A stretch of 64,000 nt of DNA from Echinicola vietnamensis DSM 17526 (GTDB taxonomy: Bacteria > Bacteroidota > Bacteroidia > Cytophagales > Cyclobacteriaceae), in NCBI RefSeq assembly GCF_000325705.1, contig NC_019904.1, positions 3,598,001-3,662,000 on the forward strand, written 5' to 3'. This document shows positions 47,349 to 55,699 of this stretch, piece after piece. Numbering within the stretch: the stretch's first letter is position 1; the number at the start of each line of letters is the position of its first letter. Both the position numbers and the translations under genes were made by a program. The notes below the pieces were generated by a model. The model ran no database searches and was not told where the DNA came from. It saw nothing but the letters and a program-made list of their open reading frames with translations.

Positions 47349-47894
47349 TTAAGCATCACTTGTATTGTCGTGCAGTTTACCGAGCTCTTGATCAATGGTC
47401 CAAAGTCCAATACCCTCTTCACCAATGATGTCAAACAGTTCCAACGCACGACGGGCCAAGGTTTCTTCTTCACGTTGTTCAGTAACATACCACTGCATAA
47501 AGCTGAAGGTGGCAAAATCCTTCACACCAAAACAATGGTCAACGATGATGTTAATGGACTTGGTCACCTGAATTTCATGCTCCAATGTGAGTTGGAATAT
47601 CTCTTTTAGGGAGTTGAAATGATGCTTGATTCCAGTAATTTCTGGCTGTACGGCCAAACCACCTGCTTCATTGATATAGTGGAATAGCTTCAACATATGT
47701 TGTCTTTCTTCCTCCGCGTGTTCATAAAGTAATTTGGCTGCATTGTTGTAGCCCATCATGTCACACCAAGATGCCATGCTTAGGTAGGAAGCCGATGACT
47801 TACCTTCCATTTCAATCTGTTTGTTCAACATCTTTTCTGTATCGTGTAATAATGAACGTTGCAGCGTTACTATTTCCTTTTCTTTCGTTTTCAT
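47349..47894 (-). CDS. ftnA: Ferritin
   Basis: 181 residues, non-haem ferritin of the bacterial FtnA type. The four-helix bundle with the di-iron ferroxidase residues can be traced: Glu in NKQIEMEGKSSASYL (helix A), EEERQHMLKL (helix B), LEHEIQVTKS (helix C), and FMQWYVTEQREEE (helix D). It stores iron as ferric mineral and detoxifies Fe(II). A promoter with both boxes and a set of palindromes lies upstream. It matches the iron theme of the SUF region. Cytoplasmic, multimeric. Confidence 0.95.
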   Translation of the reverse strand: MKTKEKEIVTLQRSLLHDTEKMLNKQIEMEGKSSASYLSMASWCDMMGYNNAAKLLYEHAEEERQHMLKLFHYINEAGGLAVQPEITGIKHHFNSLKEIFQLTLEHEIQVTKSINIIVDHCFGVKDFATFSFMQWYVTEQREEETLARRALELFDIIGEEGIGLWTIDQELGKLHDNTSDA

Positions 47895-47920
47895 AATCCC
47901 TTAATTTTAAGTTCTTGTTA

Positions 47921-47953
47921 CAAACATAACGAAATTATCAGAGTGTAGTTCAA
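47921..47953 (-). promoter_or_regulatory. Promoter of the ferritin gene
   Basis: Minus strand: TTG (47953-47951), 22-nt spacer, TATGTTTG (47928-47921), an exact TAnnTTTG. Predicted start at about 47915, leader about 20 nt. Confidence 0.45.
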
Positions 47954-48166
47954 TGTTTCGGGGGTGTTTACGGAATTTAGAATTGGTATAATTAAAGTTC
48001 TAAAGAATAATATTCTGTCAATATTAATTTAAATTAAATTTAAATAAAATCCCATAATGGCCTGTATCGTAAACTAAACTGGAATATGCTCTTTTCTTCC
48101 TCTATAAAAAGCGCCAAAAAGCACTTTACAGGCTTAACTTCACCATTATTTTTTTTAAAATTGCAT

Positions 48167-48895
48167 ATGAAAATAGTTGCAATGATTCCCGCACGTTATG
48201 GTGCCACACGTTTCCCTGGAAAGCTTACGTCAGATTTATGTGGCAAGCCCGTTATTGTAAGAACCTATTTGAGTACTATGGCCACCGGATTATTTGACAA
48301 GGTGATTGTGGTGACTGATCATAAACAGATCGCAACCCAAATAGAACAAGAAGGCGGGGAAGTTTTTTTTAGCCAAAAAGCACATGAAAGTGGCTCGGAT
48401 CGTATTGCTGAAGCGGTAGCTGATGTGGAAGCTGATGTGGTGGTAAATGTGCAGGGGGATGAACCCTTTCAGGATAAGGAATCATTGTCCGGCTTGGTGA
48501 ATGCTTTTACAGATAAATCGGTACGAGTGGCATCCCTTATGCGTAAAATTGAAGATGATGTAGACGTCATCAATCCTAATTCAGTTAAAGTGGTAGTAGA
48601 TAAAAATAGTTTTGCACTTTACTTTAGTCGATGTCCTATTCCTTTTGTCCGAGACAAGTTTCAGCCGGATTACTTTAGACACATCGGCGTTTATGCCTAT
48701 ACCAAGGAACTGCTCATGACGTATACCAACTGGGAAAAAACCATGCTGGAAAAAGCTGAAATGCTGGAGCAATTACGGTTGTTGGAGAATGGTATTCGGA
48801 TTAAGATGGTGGAAACGACCCATGAGGCAGTGGCCATTGATACCAAGGCTGATTTGGATCGGGCAATTGCGTTTTATCAGCGAAATTACCAATGA
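48167..48895 (+). CDS. kdsB: 3-deoxy-manno-octulosonate cytidylyltransferase
   Basis: 242 residues from ATG 48167 (MKIVAMIPARYGATRFPGKL, the conserved start); a longer frame from 48086 is not needed. It activates Kdo to CMP-Kdo for lipopolysaccharide core synthesis, using CTP. Motifs: PARYGATRFPGK, the GDEPF Mg-binding site (VVNVQGDEPFQD), and HIGVYAYTKE. No other Kdo genes are adjacent. Monocistronic. Confidence 0.97.
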   Translation: MKIVAMIPARYGATRFPGKLTSDLCGKPVIVRTYLSTMATGLFDKVIVVTDHKQIATQIEQEGGEVFFSQKAHESGSDRIAEAVADVEADVVVNVQGDEPFQDKESLSGLVNAFTDKSVRVASLMRKIEDDVDVINPNSVKVVVDKNSFALYFSRCPIPFVRDKFQPDYFRHIGVYAYTKELLMTYTNWEKTMLEKAEMLEQLRLLENGIRIKMVETTHEAVAIDTKADLDRAIAFYQRNYQ

Positions 48896-48910
48896 TCGGG
48901 AGGACGTCTT

Positions 48911-49225
48911 TTAGGCTACAGCCTTCAGGCCAATGATGGAACCTATTAATAACATTAAAAAGCCTATTCTTAGCCAGTTAGCGGGTTCTTGGAAAAAGAA
49001 AATCCCCACCAAGACGGTACCCGCTGCTCCAATTCCCGTCCAAACTGCATAAGCTGTCCCCATGGGAATGGTTTTAATAGCTTGGTTCAGTAGGTAGAAG
49101 CTCACACAAATGCTAATAAAAAAGGCAACGGACCACTTTAGATTGCTAAAGTTATCGGCCAATTTTAGGGAAGTGGTGAAGGCTACTTCAAAAAGCCCTG
49201 CAAAGATCAATGTCAACCAAGCCAT
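48911..49225 (-). CDS. Small multidrug resistance family transporter, SugE/Gdx type
   Basis: 104 residues, four helices. Glu13 (GLFEV) is the conserved proton/substrate residue; WTGIGAAG and SIIGLK match the SugE/Gdx branch better than EmrE (which has WSGVG). Gdx proteins export guanidinium with protons as dual-topology dimers; SugE-type assignment suggests the same, by family. Located 72 nt downstream of the Crp/Fnr gene and probably the last gene of the rsmE-crp-SMR run. No guanidine riboswitch was seen. Confidence 0.85.
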   Translation of the reverse strand: MAWLTLIFAGLFEVAFTTSLKLADNFSNLKWSVAFFISICVSFYLLNQAIKTIPMGTAYAVWTGIGAAGTVLVGIFFFQEPANWLRIGFLMLLIGSIIGLKAVA

Positions 49226-49297
49226 AACGCTGTTTTTTTTGTAAAGATACTGCTGTATCCTCTAAGGACATTTTACATAGGTTAAAAAAAATCGATT

Positions 49298-49858
49298 CTA
49301 TTGGCCTCTTCGGATCCTGCTGAGCGATACTTGACTAATTCCTAGATAGGAGGCAATATTGCCTAAGGAAATTCGCTGGAGGATTTGCGGGTAATCATTT
49401 ATAAGGTCCAGATAACGCTGTGCCGCAGGTTTAATTTGTCGGTCGATCAATCGCCTTTCGGTTTTAAGCAGCTCCTTTTCAATCATTCTTCTCCACCAAT
49501 TGGCAATTTCAATATTTTCATGACAGCACTTTTCTAACCACTCGTTTTTGATTTCCCACAGTTTACACTTTTCCAAAGTAGTTATGCTTTCATATCCAGG
49601 ACTGTTCAGGAATTTGCTGTTGTAGGAAAACAGTAAATCTCCCTCAAACCCAAACCAAAAAGTAACCTCCTTACCATCATGGTTAAGGTGGGCCTTTACG
49701 CAACCGCTGATAATGAGGTAGCTTGATTTTTCTGTTTTCCCTTCTTGGATGATGTTATGGTTTCTGTCGAACGTCATGATATTTCCGGAGTCAGCCAATA
49801 TGCTTATGGCCGATTCAGAAAGTCCATATTGGTGATATAAAAAATCTGAGACCACCAC
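49298..49858 (-). CDS. Crp/Fnr family transcriptional regulator
   Basis: 186 residues. N-terminal cyclic-nucleotide-binding-type beta roll (about 20-120; FEGDLLFSYNSKFL) and a C-terminal winged helix-turn-helix with SLGNIASYLGISQVSLSRIRRG at the very end (about 165-186). No cysteine cluster for an Fe-S centre like Fnr is obvious. The effector is unknown. It starts 4 nt after rsmE ends, so it is co-transcribed with it, and the SMR gene follows: it may control the transporter, an inference from position. Confidence 0.9.
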   Translation of the reverse strand: MVVSDFLYHQYGLSESAISILADSGNIMTFDRNHNIIQEGKTEKSSYLIISGCVKAHLNHDGKEVTFWFGFEGDLLFSYNSKFLNSPGYESITTLEKCKLWEIKNEWLEKCCHENIEIANWWRRMIEKELLKTERRLIDRQIKPAAQRYLDLINDYPQILQRISLGNIASYLGISQVSLSRIRRGQ

Positions 49859-49862
49859 CTTA

Positions 49863-50570
49863 TTAATTGTTCAATAAACTTAACGTATGCACAGCCGCAA
49901 GACCGGCAGTTTCTGTCCGCAATCGGCTATGTCCTAAGCTGACGGGAATAAACCCTTTTGCTTTAGCCAAGTTAATTTCTTCGGGCGAAAAATCTCCTTC
50001 GGGGCCGATTAGGATCAGGTAAGCACCTTTAGCCTTTGCTACTTCAAATAAATGGTGGCGGTGGTTTTCATCAACATAGGCAATGAATTTTTGCAGGTCA
50101 TCTTGGGCATGTTTATCCAGGAGTTCCTCGAACGAGGTAAGCGGATCAATGATGGGGAAATGGGTTTTTAAGCTTTGCTTACATGCCGAAACCATCTTTT
50201 TTTCAAGCCTGTCAGGTTTTAAAAAGCTTCGTTCCGAATTGGAGGTCTTTATAAATGTCAATTTACTGAAACCAATCTCAGTGATTTTTTCCAGCATCCA
50301 TTCCATTCTGTCCGTGTTTTTGGTGGGGGCAATGGCCAAATGGATGTGATGGTCGGGCAGGGGAGTTGCCTTTTTTTCGATGATGCTAAGCTCAGCTCTT
50401 TTAAGGTCACCTTTTGTAATTTGACAGGAAAATAAATGGCCCTTACCATCTGTCATAAACACCTCGTCACCCACGTTTTTCCTCAGGACTTTGACCAAAT
50501 GCTTTGACTCCTCGGGATGAAGGGTGATGTTACCGGACTCAGGGATGTCTTTTTGATAAAATAATTGCAT
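49863..50570 (-). CDS. rsmE: 16S rRNA (uracil1498-N3)-methyltransferase RsmE
   Basis: 235 residues from ATG 50570 (MQLFYQKDI); the longer frame from 50639 adds an unsupported hydrophobic start. SPOUT-fold methyltransferase: N-terminal PUA-like domain (HLVKVLRKNVGDEVFMTDGKG), then the knotted domain with KTSNSERSFLKPDR, LIGPEGDFSPEEI and SLGHSRLRTETA. It methylates U1498 of 16S rRNA. Crp/Fnr and SMR genes follow within 4 and about 640 nt. Confidence 0.95.
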   Translation of the reverse strand: MQLFYQKDIPESGNITLHPEESKHLVKVLRKNVGDEVFMTDGKGHLFSCQITKGDLKRAELSIIEKKATPLPDHHIHLAIAPTKNTDRMEWMLEKITEIGFSKLTFIKTSNSERSFLKPDRLEKKMVSACKQSLKTHFPIIDPLTSFEELLDKHAQDDLQKFIAYVDENHRHHLFEVAKAKGAYLILIGPEGDFSPEEINLAKAKGFIPVSLGHSRLRTETAGLAAVHTLSLLNN

Positions 50571-50624
50571 GAACCTGTGGATTTTAAGCAAAGATAAACA
50601 GCTTACCAGCCCTATGCCAATAAA

Positions 50625-50654
50625 AAAAGCGCAAATCATACGATTTGCGCTTTT
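50625..50654 (-). terminator. Terminator of the DEAD-box helicase gene
   Basis: 12-bp stem AAAAGCGCAAAT (50625-50636) / ATTTGCGCTTTT (50643-50654), T-run on the minus strand. Confidence 0.85.
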
Positions 50655-50681
50655 CCTAACCTTAATTAACCTTTATATAAT

Positions 50682-52385
50682 TTAATCCTTAGAAAGTTCC
50701 ATATTGACTGGCTTACCCTTAATGGTATTCCTTTTCATCACATTAATGACATGACTGGCATCTTTTGACGGTACGTCCACGAAGGAGAAATTGTCAAAAA
50801 TATCGATTCCACCAATCAGGCGGCCTGAAATTCCGGCTTCTCCTGCGATGGCACCAACGATATCATTTGGTCTGATGCGGTCTTTTTTGCCGAGATTAAG
50901 GAAAAGTCTGGACATGTTAGCTTCCCTTCTTCCTCTTTCACGTCCACCTTTTCGGCCTGCTGGACGGTCACCACGACCTTTTCTACCGCCTCTTTCAAAA
51001 CGATCTCTACCTCGGCCACCTCTTTCTCCTCGATCCCTGTCACGACCTAGATTGAGATCAAAGTTCATGTCAGAAAGTTCCTGGATGGATTTGCCCATTT
51101 GTAGTTTCACCAATCCAAGGGCAATTTGGTCCATGCTTAACCCTTCGGCAAGCATTTGGCCTAGTGCCGCTTCAAATACTTGGTTGTCTTCCTCTTTAGA
51201 AAGTGAAGTGGTAACTTCTTTTACCAACTGATCCTTTTTCTGGTCGATCATTTCAGCCACAGAAGGAGGATTCATTTTGGTCAAAGTTGTCTTGATATAT
51301 CTTTCCAGATCTTTAAGCCTAAATATATCCTTTCTTCCGGTGATGAAAGAAATGGCCATTCCAGATCGACCTGCTCTACCTGTTCTACCGATACGGTGAA
51401 CATAATATTCCTCATCAAGCGGAAGGTCATAATTGAAGACCACTTCCACATTGTCCACGTCAATACCTCTAGCTGCAACGTCCGTAGCAACCAACACGGT
51501 ACAGTGACCTTTTCGGAACTTGTTCATTACCTTGTCCCGTTGAGCTTGGGAAAGGTCTCCGTGTAGTGCTTCGGCCATAATTCCTCTGGCAATCAAGCCT
51601 TCAGTCACTTCGTCCGTAGCCCTTTTGGTATTACAGAAAACCACACCAAGATTAAACTGATGGATATTGATCAGTCTCGTGATCAACTCCATCTTCAATG
51701 GTGGCTTCACTTCGTAATATACCTGGGAAATATTTTCCACAGTAAGTTCCTTTCGCTGGATTTTGACGATCTCAGGATTGGTTTGGTACTTTCTGGTCAA
51801 GTCCATGATGGGCTTGGCCATAGTAGCTGAGAAAAAGATCGTTTGCCTGTCCTCTGGCATTTGGCTAAGAACGGTTTCGATATCTTCTCTGAAACCCATG
51901 TCCAGCATCTCATCAGCCTCATCCAGTACGATGGTCTTTACCGTGTCTAGTTTTAGCGTACCGCGGTTCATGTGATCCATCACACGGCCTGGAGTACCCA
52001 CTACGATTTGAACACCTCTTTTAAGTGTTCTGATTTGACGATCGATTGCCTCACCACCGTAAATAGCAGTGCTGAAAATGCCTTTTTTGTACTTGGCAAG
52101 TTTGGTGATTTCACCTTCTACCTGTACGGCAAGTTCCCGAGTAGGGCATAAAATCAATGCCTGAGGCTGCTTGCTGCTACTGTCCACGCGATCCACGATA
52201 GGGATTCCGAAAGATGCTGTTTTCCCCGTTCCAGTTTGTGCCTGACCAATGACGTCATGGCCTTCTAGCATTAAAGGGATTGATTGTGCTTGAATTTCTG
52301 AAGGTTGGGTATAGCCCATACCTTCCACTGCCTGTAGAATTTCTGCTGAAATTCCCAGGTCTGCGAATAATGTTTCGTTTTCCAT
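50682..52385 (-). CDS. deaD: DEAD-box RNA helicase with Arg/Gly-rich tail and DbpA-like RNA-binding domain
   Basis: 567 residues. Helicase motifs in order: Q-motif region, AQTGTGKT (I), PTRELA (Ia), DEAD box VLDEADEMLD (II), SAT (III), GVVFCNTKR, VATDVAARGID (V), HRIGRTGRAGR (VI). A linker follows, then an Arg/Gly/Asp-rich stretch around 455-490 (repeated GGRGRDR-like) and a C-terminal DbpA/CsdA-type RNA-binding domain (GRLIGGIDIFDNFSFVDV). CsdA/DeaD helicases unwind mRNA and help ribosome assembly, especially in the cold. A strong promoter and a hairpin that covers the start region lie upstream (see findings). Gene symbol used in the broad family sense. Confidence 0.93.
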   Translation of the reverse strand: MENETLFADLGISAEILQAVEGMGYTQPSEIQAQSIPLMLEGHDVIGQAQTGTGKTASFGIPIVDRVDSSSKQPQALILCPTRELAVQVEGEITKLAKYKKGIFSTAIYGGEAIDRQIRTLKRGVQIVVGTPGRVMDHMNRGTLKLDTVKTIVLDEADEMLDMGFREDIETVLSQMPEDRQTIFFSATMAKPIMDLTRKYQTNPEIVKIQRKELTVENISQVYYEVKPPLKMELITRLINIHQFNLGVVFCNTKRATDEVTEGLIARGIMAEALHGDLSQAQRDKVMNKFRKGHCTVLVATDVAARGIDVDNVEVVFNYDLPLDEEYYVHRIGRTGRAGRSGMAISFITGRKDIFRLKDLERYIKTTLTKMNPPSVAEMIDQKKDQLVKEVTTSLSKEEDNQVFEAALGQMLAEGLSMDQIALGLVKLQMGKSIQELSDMNFDLNLGRDRDRGERGGRGRDRFERGGRKGRGDRPAGRKGGRERGRREANMSRLFLNLGKKDRIRPNDIVGAIAGEAGISGRLIGGIDIFDNFSFVDVPSKDASHVINVMKRNTIKGKPVNMELSKD

Positions 52386-52391
52386 GAATTT

Positions 52392-52449
52392 TTCCTTACT
52401 CCTGCGCCCTGATTTCCCTTGATATAACCCAACGCTACCGAGTAAGGAA
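52392..52449 (-). promoter_or_regulatory. 5'-UTR hairpin over the helicase start region
   Basis: Perfect 10-bp pairing of TTCCTTACTC (5' arm in RNA, 52449-52440) with GAGTAAGGAA (52401-52392), loop 38 nt. The 3' arm contains an AAGGA-like ribosome-binding sequence and ends 6 nt before the ATG at 52385. It may control translation, for example by temperature or by the helicase itself; this is inference. Confidence 0.55.
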
Positions 52450-52486
52450 CCTCATGACTCAGAAAAGTTCTTTCTTAATTGAGCTG

Positions 52487-52518
52487 CAAAGATATGTGAA
52501 ATAATTGGTTTATACAAA
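52487..52518 (-). promoter_or_regulatory. Promoter of the DEAD-box helicase gene
   Basis: Minus strand: TTTG (52518-52515), exactly 20-nt spacer, TATCTTTG (52494-52487); both boxes are perfect consensus. Predicted start near 52480, leader about 95 nt. Confidence 0.7.
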
Positions 52519-52876
52519 TTAGACTACCGTGTTATTAAAATAAATAATAAATAAAAAGGCATCATGGAGAAAAATATTTGGTACGATAGGGGTAGGGGCA
52601 CGTCGTAAAATCACGAATATTTTGATAAATGATAAGATAGGATTAAAATATATGTATGGGTTACAGACGTGTAGTAATATCGAAGCCAGTGGTACCCCAC
52701 AAGTGCCCGCTACAACTTATTTATTATTGAAGGAAGAAGTATTATCTCAACCGTTGTGAATGACTCTTTCTCCAGTAATATGGCTGGATCTGGGGGGGGG
52801 AAGGTAAGAAAATAAAAAAGCGGGATGTTTACACCCCGCTTTAGTTATTAGTTACAGTTACTGTTTAGATTATAAT
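52500..52876. other. Intergenic region, no gene
   Basis: About 375 bp between the helicase promoter and gltA. It includes a run of nine Gs (52792-52800) and the gltA terminator. Nothing else seen. Confidence 0.5.
52815..52842 (-). terminator. Terminator of gltA
   Basis: AAAGCGGG (52817-52824) / CCCGCTTT (52835-52842), T-run on the minus strand. Confidence 0.85.
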
Positions 52877-54163
52877 TTATCTATCTCCCATAGAAACGTA
52901 TGAACGCTCATTAGGTCCGGTATACACTTGTCTTGGTCTACCAATTGGTTCATTGTTTTCCCTCATTTCTTTCCACTGTGCGATCCAGCCTGGAAGACGG
53001 CCCAGCGCAAACATTACGGTAAACATGTCTGTCGGGATGCCAAGGGCTCTATAGATGATGCCAGAATAGAAATCCACATTAGGATATAATTTTCTGTCCA
53101 CAAAGTATTGGTCGTTAAGCGCTGCTTCTTCCAGTTCTTTGGCAATTTCCAAAACAGGATCGTTTACGCCCAATTTACCCAATACATCATCGGCTGCTTT
53201 TTTAATGATCTTAGCTCTTGGGTCGAAGTTTTTATAAACCCTGTGGCCAAAGCCCATAAGTCTAAATGGATCATTTTTGTCTTTGGCTTTGTCAAGGTAC
53301 TTTTTGGTGTCTCCACCATCTTCCTTGATCGCTTCCAGCATCTCGATTACGGATTGGTTAGCGCCACCATGAAGTGGTCCCCAAAGGGCATTGATCCCAG
53401 CTGATATGGAAGCATAAATGCTGGCTTGACTGGATCCTACTATTCTTACCGTAGAAGTGGAGCAGTTTTGCTCGTGATCAGCATGGAGGATCAACAGCTT
53501 ATCCAAGGCCTTTGCAATGATTGGATCTACTTCATACTTCTCTGCTGGAAGGGCAAACATCATTTTCATGAAGTTAGAGCAGTAGTCCAAGCTATTGTCA
53601 GGGTAATTGGCTGGGTGCCCCATTTTATTTTTATAGGCCCAAGCGGCAAAAGTCGGCAACTTGGCCATTAATCTTACGATGCTCAATTTGATTTCTTCAT
53701 CGGTCCTGTTTGGATCCAGAGAAGTAGGGTAGAAGGCAGTCAAAGAACAGATCAAAGAAGACAGTACTCCCATTGGGTGGGCTACGGATGGAAAGCCATC
53801 GAGGATCTTCTTGATGTCTTCATGCACTAAAGTATGATAGGTGATTTCATTTGCAAACTGATCATATTGCTCTTGAGTAGGAAGCTCACCATAAATCAAT
53901 AGATAAGAAACCTCCAAAAAGTTAGACTTTTCAGCCAGATCTTCGATGTTGTACCCGCGGTATCTGAGGATACCTTTTTCACCGTCCAAGAAAGTGATGG
54001 CACTTTTGGTAGATCCGGTGTTTTTGAATCCTGGGTCTAGTGTTATTAATCCAGATTGGCCTCTTAATTTGGCAATTTCTATTGCCTTCTCATTTTCAGT
54101 TCCTTCTGTTACTGGTAATTCATATTCGGTACCGTTGAAGGATAACTTAGCTATTTCAGACAT
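52877..54163 (-). CDS. gltA: Citrate synthase
   Basis: 428 residues, type I hexameric-like (long N-terminal beta extension ELPVTEGTENEKAIEIAKL, quoted in short). It condenses acetyl-CoA and oxaloacetate in the TCA cycle. Active-site elements: HADHEQNCSTSTVR with His at about residue 252 of the active-site loop, GPLHGGANQ with His, GFGHRVYKNFDPR, and the Asp in a VDFYSGI segment. Full length and monocistronic, with its own terminator. Confidence 0.97.
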   Translation of the reverse strand: MSEIAKLSFNGTEYELPVTEGTENEKAIEIAKLRGQSGLITLDPGFKNTGSTKSAITFLDGEKGILRYRGYNIEDLAEKSNFLEVSYLLIYGELPTQEQYDQFANEITYHTLVHEDIKKILDGFPSVAHPMGVLSSLICSLTAFYPTSLDPNRTDEEIKLSIVRLMAKLPTFAAWAYKNKMGHPANYPDNSLDYCSNFMKMMFALPAEKYEVDPIIAKALDKLLILHADHEQNCSTSTVRIVGSSQASIYASISAGINALWGPLHGGANQSVIEMLEAIKEDGGDTKKYLDKAKDKNDPFRLMGFGHRVYKNFDPRAKIIKKAADDVLGKLGVNDPVLEIAKELEEAALNDQYFVDRKLYPNVDFYSGIIYRALGIPTDMFTVMFALGRLPGWIAQWKEMRENNEPIGRPRQVYTGPNERSYVSMGDR

Positions 54164-54476
54164 AAGTTTTACGTTTATCTATTTATGGTTTTGTTCAATC
54201 ATGAAACCGTATTTGGCGGCCTTAAGTTAATAAAAAACCGCCTTATTTTCATAATAAACAGTATATATTACACGAATAAAATTAAGTAATTTTACTTAAT
54301 TTTATTTCTCAGTTATTTGTTGCATTCAAATTGCGCAATAATCGGAAAAGCAACCTTACTTGGGTTAATGTGTTATGGGGCAAATGGTCCATAACTCGAA
54401 ATAAAATCTTGTGTTAGCTATATCGAGCTGATGGTTAAAAAAAAAGTAGTCCACGGAGGTGGACTACTTTTAAGGA
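54164..54476. other. Intergenic region upstream of gltA and downstream of the bacilliredoxin gene
   Basis: About 310 bp, AT-rich, with the suf-operon terminator at its left... right edge (54443-54470). No gene and no exact TAnnTTTG promoter for gltA was identified. Confidence 0.45.
54438..54470 (-). terminator. Terminator of the suf operon
   Basis: 12-bp stem AAAGTAGTCCAC (54443-54454) / GTGGACTACTTT (54459-54470), with T-run on the minus strand, directly after the last gene of the operon. Confidence 0.9.
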
Positions 54477-54896
54477 TTACTTGCAGAAGTGTTCAAAAAC
54501 TTCTACCAAATGTTCTCCAATAATTTGGGCATTTCTCCCTTCTATATGGTGTCTTTCAACAAAATGCACCAACTCGCCGTCTTTAAAGAGGGCCATGGCA
54601 GGAGAAGAAGGTGGGTAAGGAAGGCAAAGTTCCCTAACCTTGTTTACTGCTTCTGTATCATTTCCGGCAAATACCGTAGACAATGTGGTAGGTCTTGCAT
54701 CGGTTTTGTCAAGCGCATACTTTACACCAGGCCTTGCAGCACCTGCCGCACAGCCACAAACAGAATTAATGACGATAAAGGTGGTTCCTTTGTCATTCTT
54801 TAAGTGATTCTCTACATCTTCAGCGGTTTTAAATTCCTTAAAACCTACTTCTGTTAATTCAGCACGCATTGGTGCTACTAATTCTTCAGGGTACAT
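54477..54896 (-). CDS. BrxA/BrxB-family bacilliredoxin (YphP/YqiW-like)
   Basis: 139 residues. Contains the CGC redox motif in SVCGCAAGAARPG (about residues 47-59), the hallmark of bacilliredoxins, plus PYPPSSPAMALFKDGE and ERHHIEGR. In Firmicutes these reduce bacillithiol-mixed disulfides; in Bacteroidota the thiol partner may be bacillithiol or another low-molecular-weight thiol. It is the last gene of the SUF run, 26 nt after the MIP18-like gene, so it links thiol repair to Fe-S cluster assembly. Cytoplasmic. Confidence 0.88.
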   Translation of the reverse strand: MYPEELVAPMRAELTEVGFKEFKTAEDVENHLKNDKGTTFIVINSVCGCAAGAARPGVKYALDKTDARPTTLSTVFAGNDTEAVNKVRELCLPYPPSSPAMALFKDGELVHFVERHHIEGRNAQIIGEHLVEVFEHFCK

Positions 54897-54922
54897 AATA
54901 TCTTCAGTTTAAATTAGTGCTC

Positions 54923-55264
54923 TTACATAAATCCCAATTCCAACTTGGCTGCTTCGGACATCATGTCCTGCGAGTAAGGCGGATCAAAGGTAAGTTCGAC
55001 CTCTACATCGTTAATGCCTTGAATTTGTTGGATGCGGTCCTTAACCTCTGCCGGGATAGATTCTGCAGAGGGACAATTTGGGGATGTCAAGGTCATCAAA
55101 ACATAGACATTGTTTACAGGAAAGACACTGATTTCATAAATCAGTCCCAATTCATAAACGTCTACGGGAATTTCGGGGTCATACACCAGTTTGATGGCTT
55201 GTATTACCTTGTCCCTTAAATCAGGGATATTGGCCGGTTGTGCAGTTTGGTTTTCTTCTGACAT
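54923..55264 (-). CDS. MIP18/DUF59 family Fe-S assembly protein (SufT-like)
   Basis: 113 residues with the DUF59/MIP18 core VYDPEIPVDVYELGLIYEI and SPNCPSAESIPAE with Cys in the loop. Such proteins (PaaD/SufT/CIA2 types) help insert or deliver Fe-S clusters. It starts 3 nt after sufE in the operon, strongly supporting a SUF role. Product length is usual for the SufT-like short form. Confidence 0.88.
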   Translation of the reverse strand: MSEENQTAQPANIPDLRDKVIQAIKLVYDPEIPVDVYELGLIYEISVFPVNNVYVLMTLTSPNCPSAESIPAEVKDRIQQIQGINDVEVELTFDPPYSQDMMSEAAKLELGFM

Positions 55265-55267
55265 ATT

Positions 55268-55699
55268 CTACACGTTTAATTTTGATTGATAGGCGAGGGC
55301 ATAAAGCTTCATTTGTTTGATCATGGATGCCAAGCCGTTTGATCGCTGAGATCCGATGATATTGCCCATGCCTATTTTTTCGATAAAGTAAAGGTCTTCA
55401 TCTATGATTTCTTTGGGAGACCTACCGGAAAGTACCCTGATCAGCAAACTGATCAGGCCTTTGGTAATATCTGTGTTGGAATCTGCTTTGAAGATGATTT
55501 TTTGGTCCTTTATTTCTGTGGTAAGCCATACCTTGGACTGGCAGCCTTTAATCAGGTTTTCATCCAATCTGGCTTCCTCAGGAAATGCATCCAATTGGTT
55601 TCCCAATTCCATGATATAGAATATGGTAGATTCTCTATCTCCTTCGAGAATGGAAAATTCATCTATGATTTCTTCCTGAACTTGCTTGATATCGCTCAT
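55268..55699 (-). CDS. sufE: Sulfur acceptor SufE
   Basis: 143 residues, SufE fold. The persulfide-accepting Cys lies in LIKGCQSKVWL (about residue 49). It takes sulfur from SufS and passes it to SufB. The start overlaps the sufS stop by 4 nt (ATGA), a sign of translational coupling. All family motifs present (MGNIIGSQRSNGLASMI near the end). Confidence 0.95.
   Translation of the reverse strand: MSDIKQVQEEIIDEFSILEGDRESTIFYIMELGNQLDAFPEEARLDENLIKGCQSKVWLTTEIKDQKIIFKADSNTDITKGLISLLIRVLSGRSPKEIIDEDLYFIEKIGMGNIIGSQRSNGLASMIKQMKLYALAYQSKLNV

Noticed and set aside
48911-49225. Guanidine riboswitch before the SMR gene
   Set aside because: The gene follows another gene closely and no conserved ACGR-type structure was seen in the 72-nt gap.
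52792-52800. Run of nine Gs as a phase-variable switch
   Set aside because: It is intergenic, downstream of gltA, and not in or just before a gene start, so there is no reason to expect an effect.
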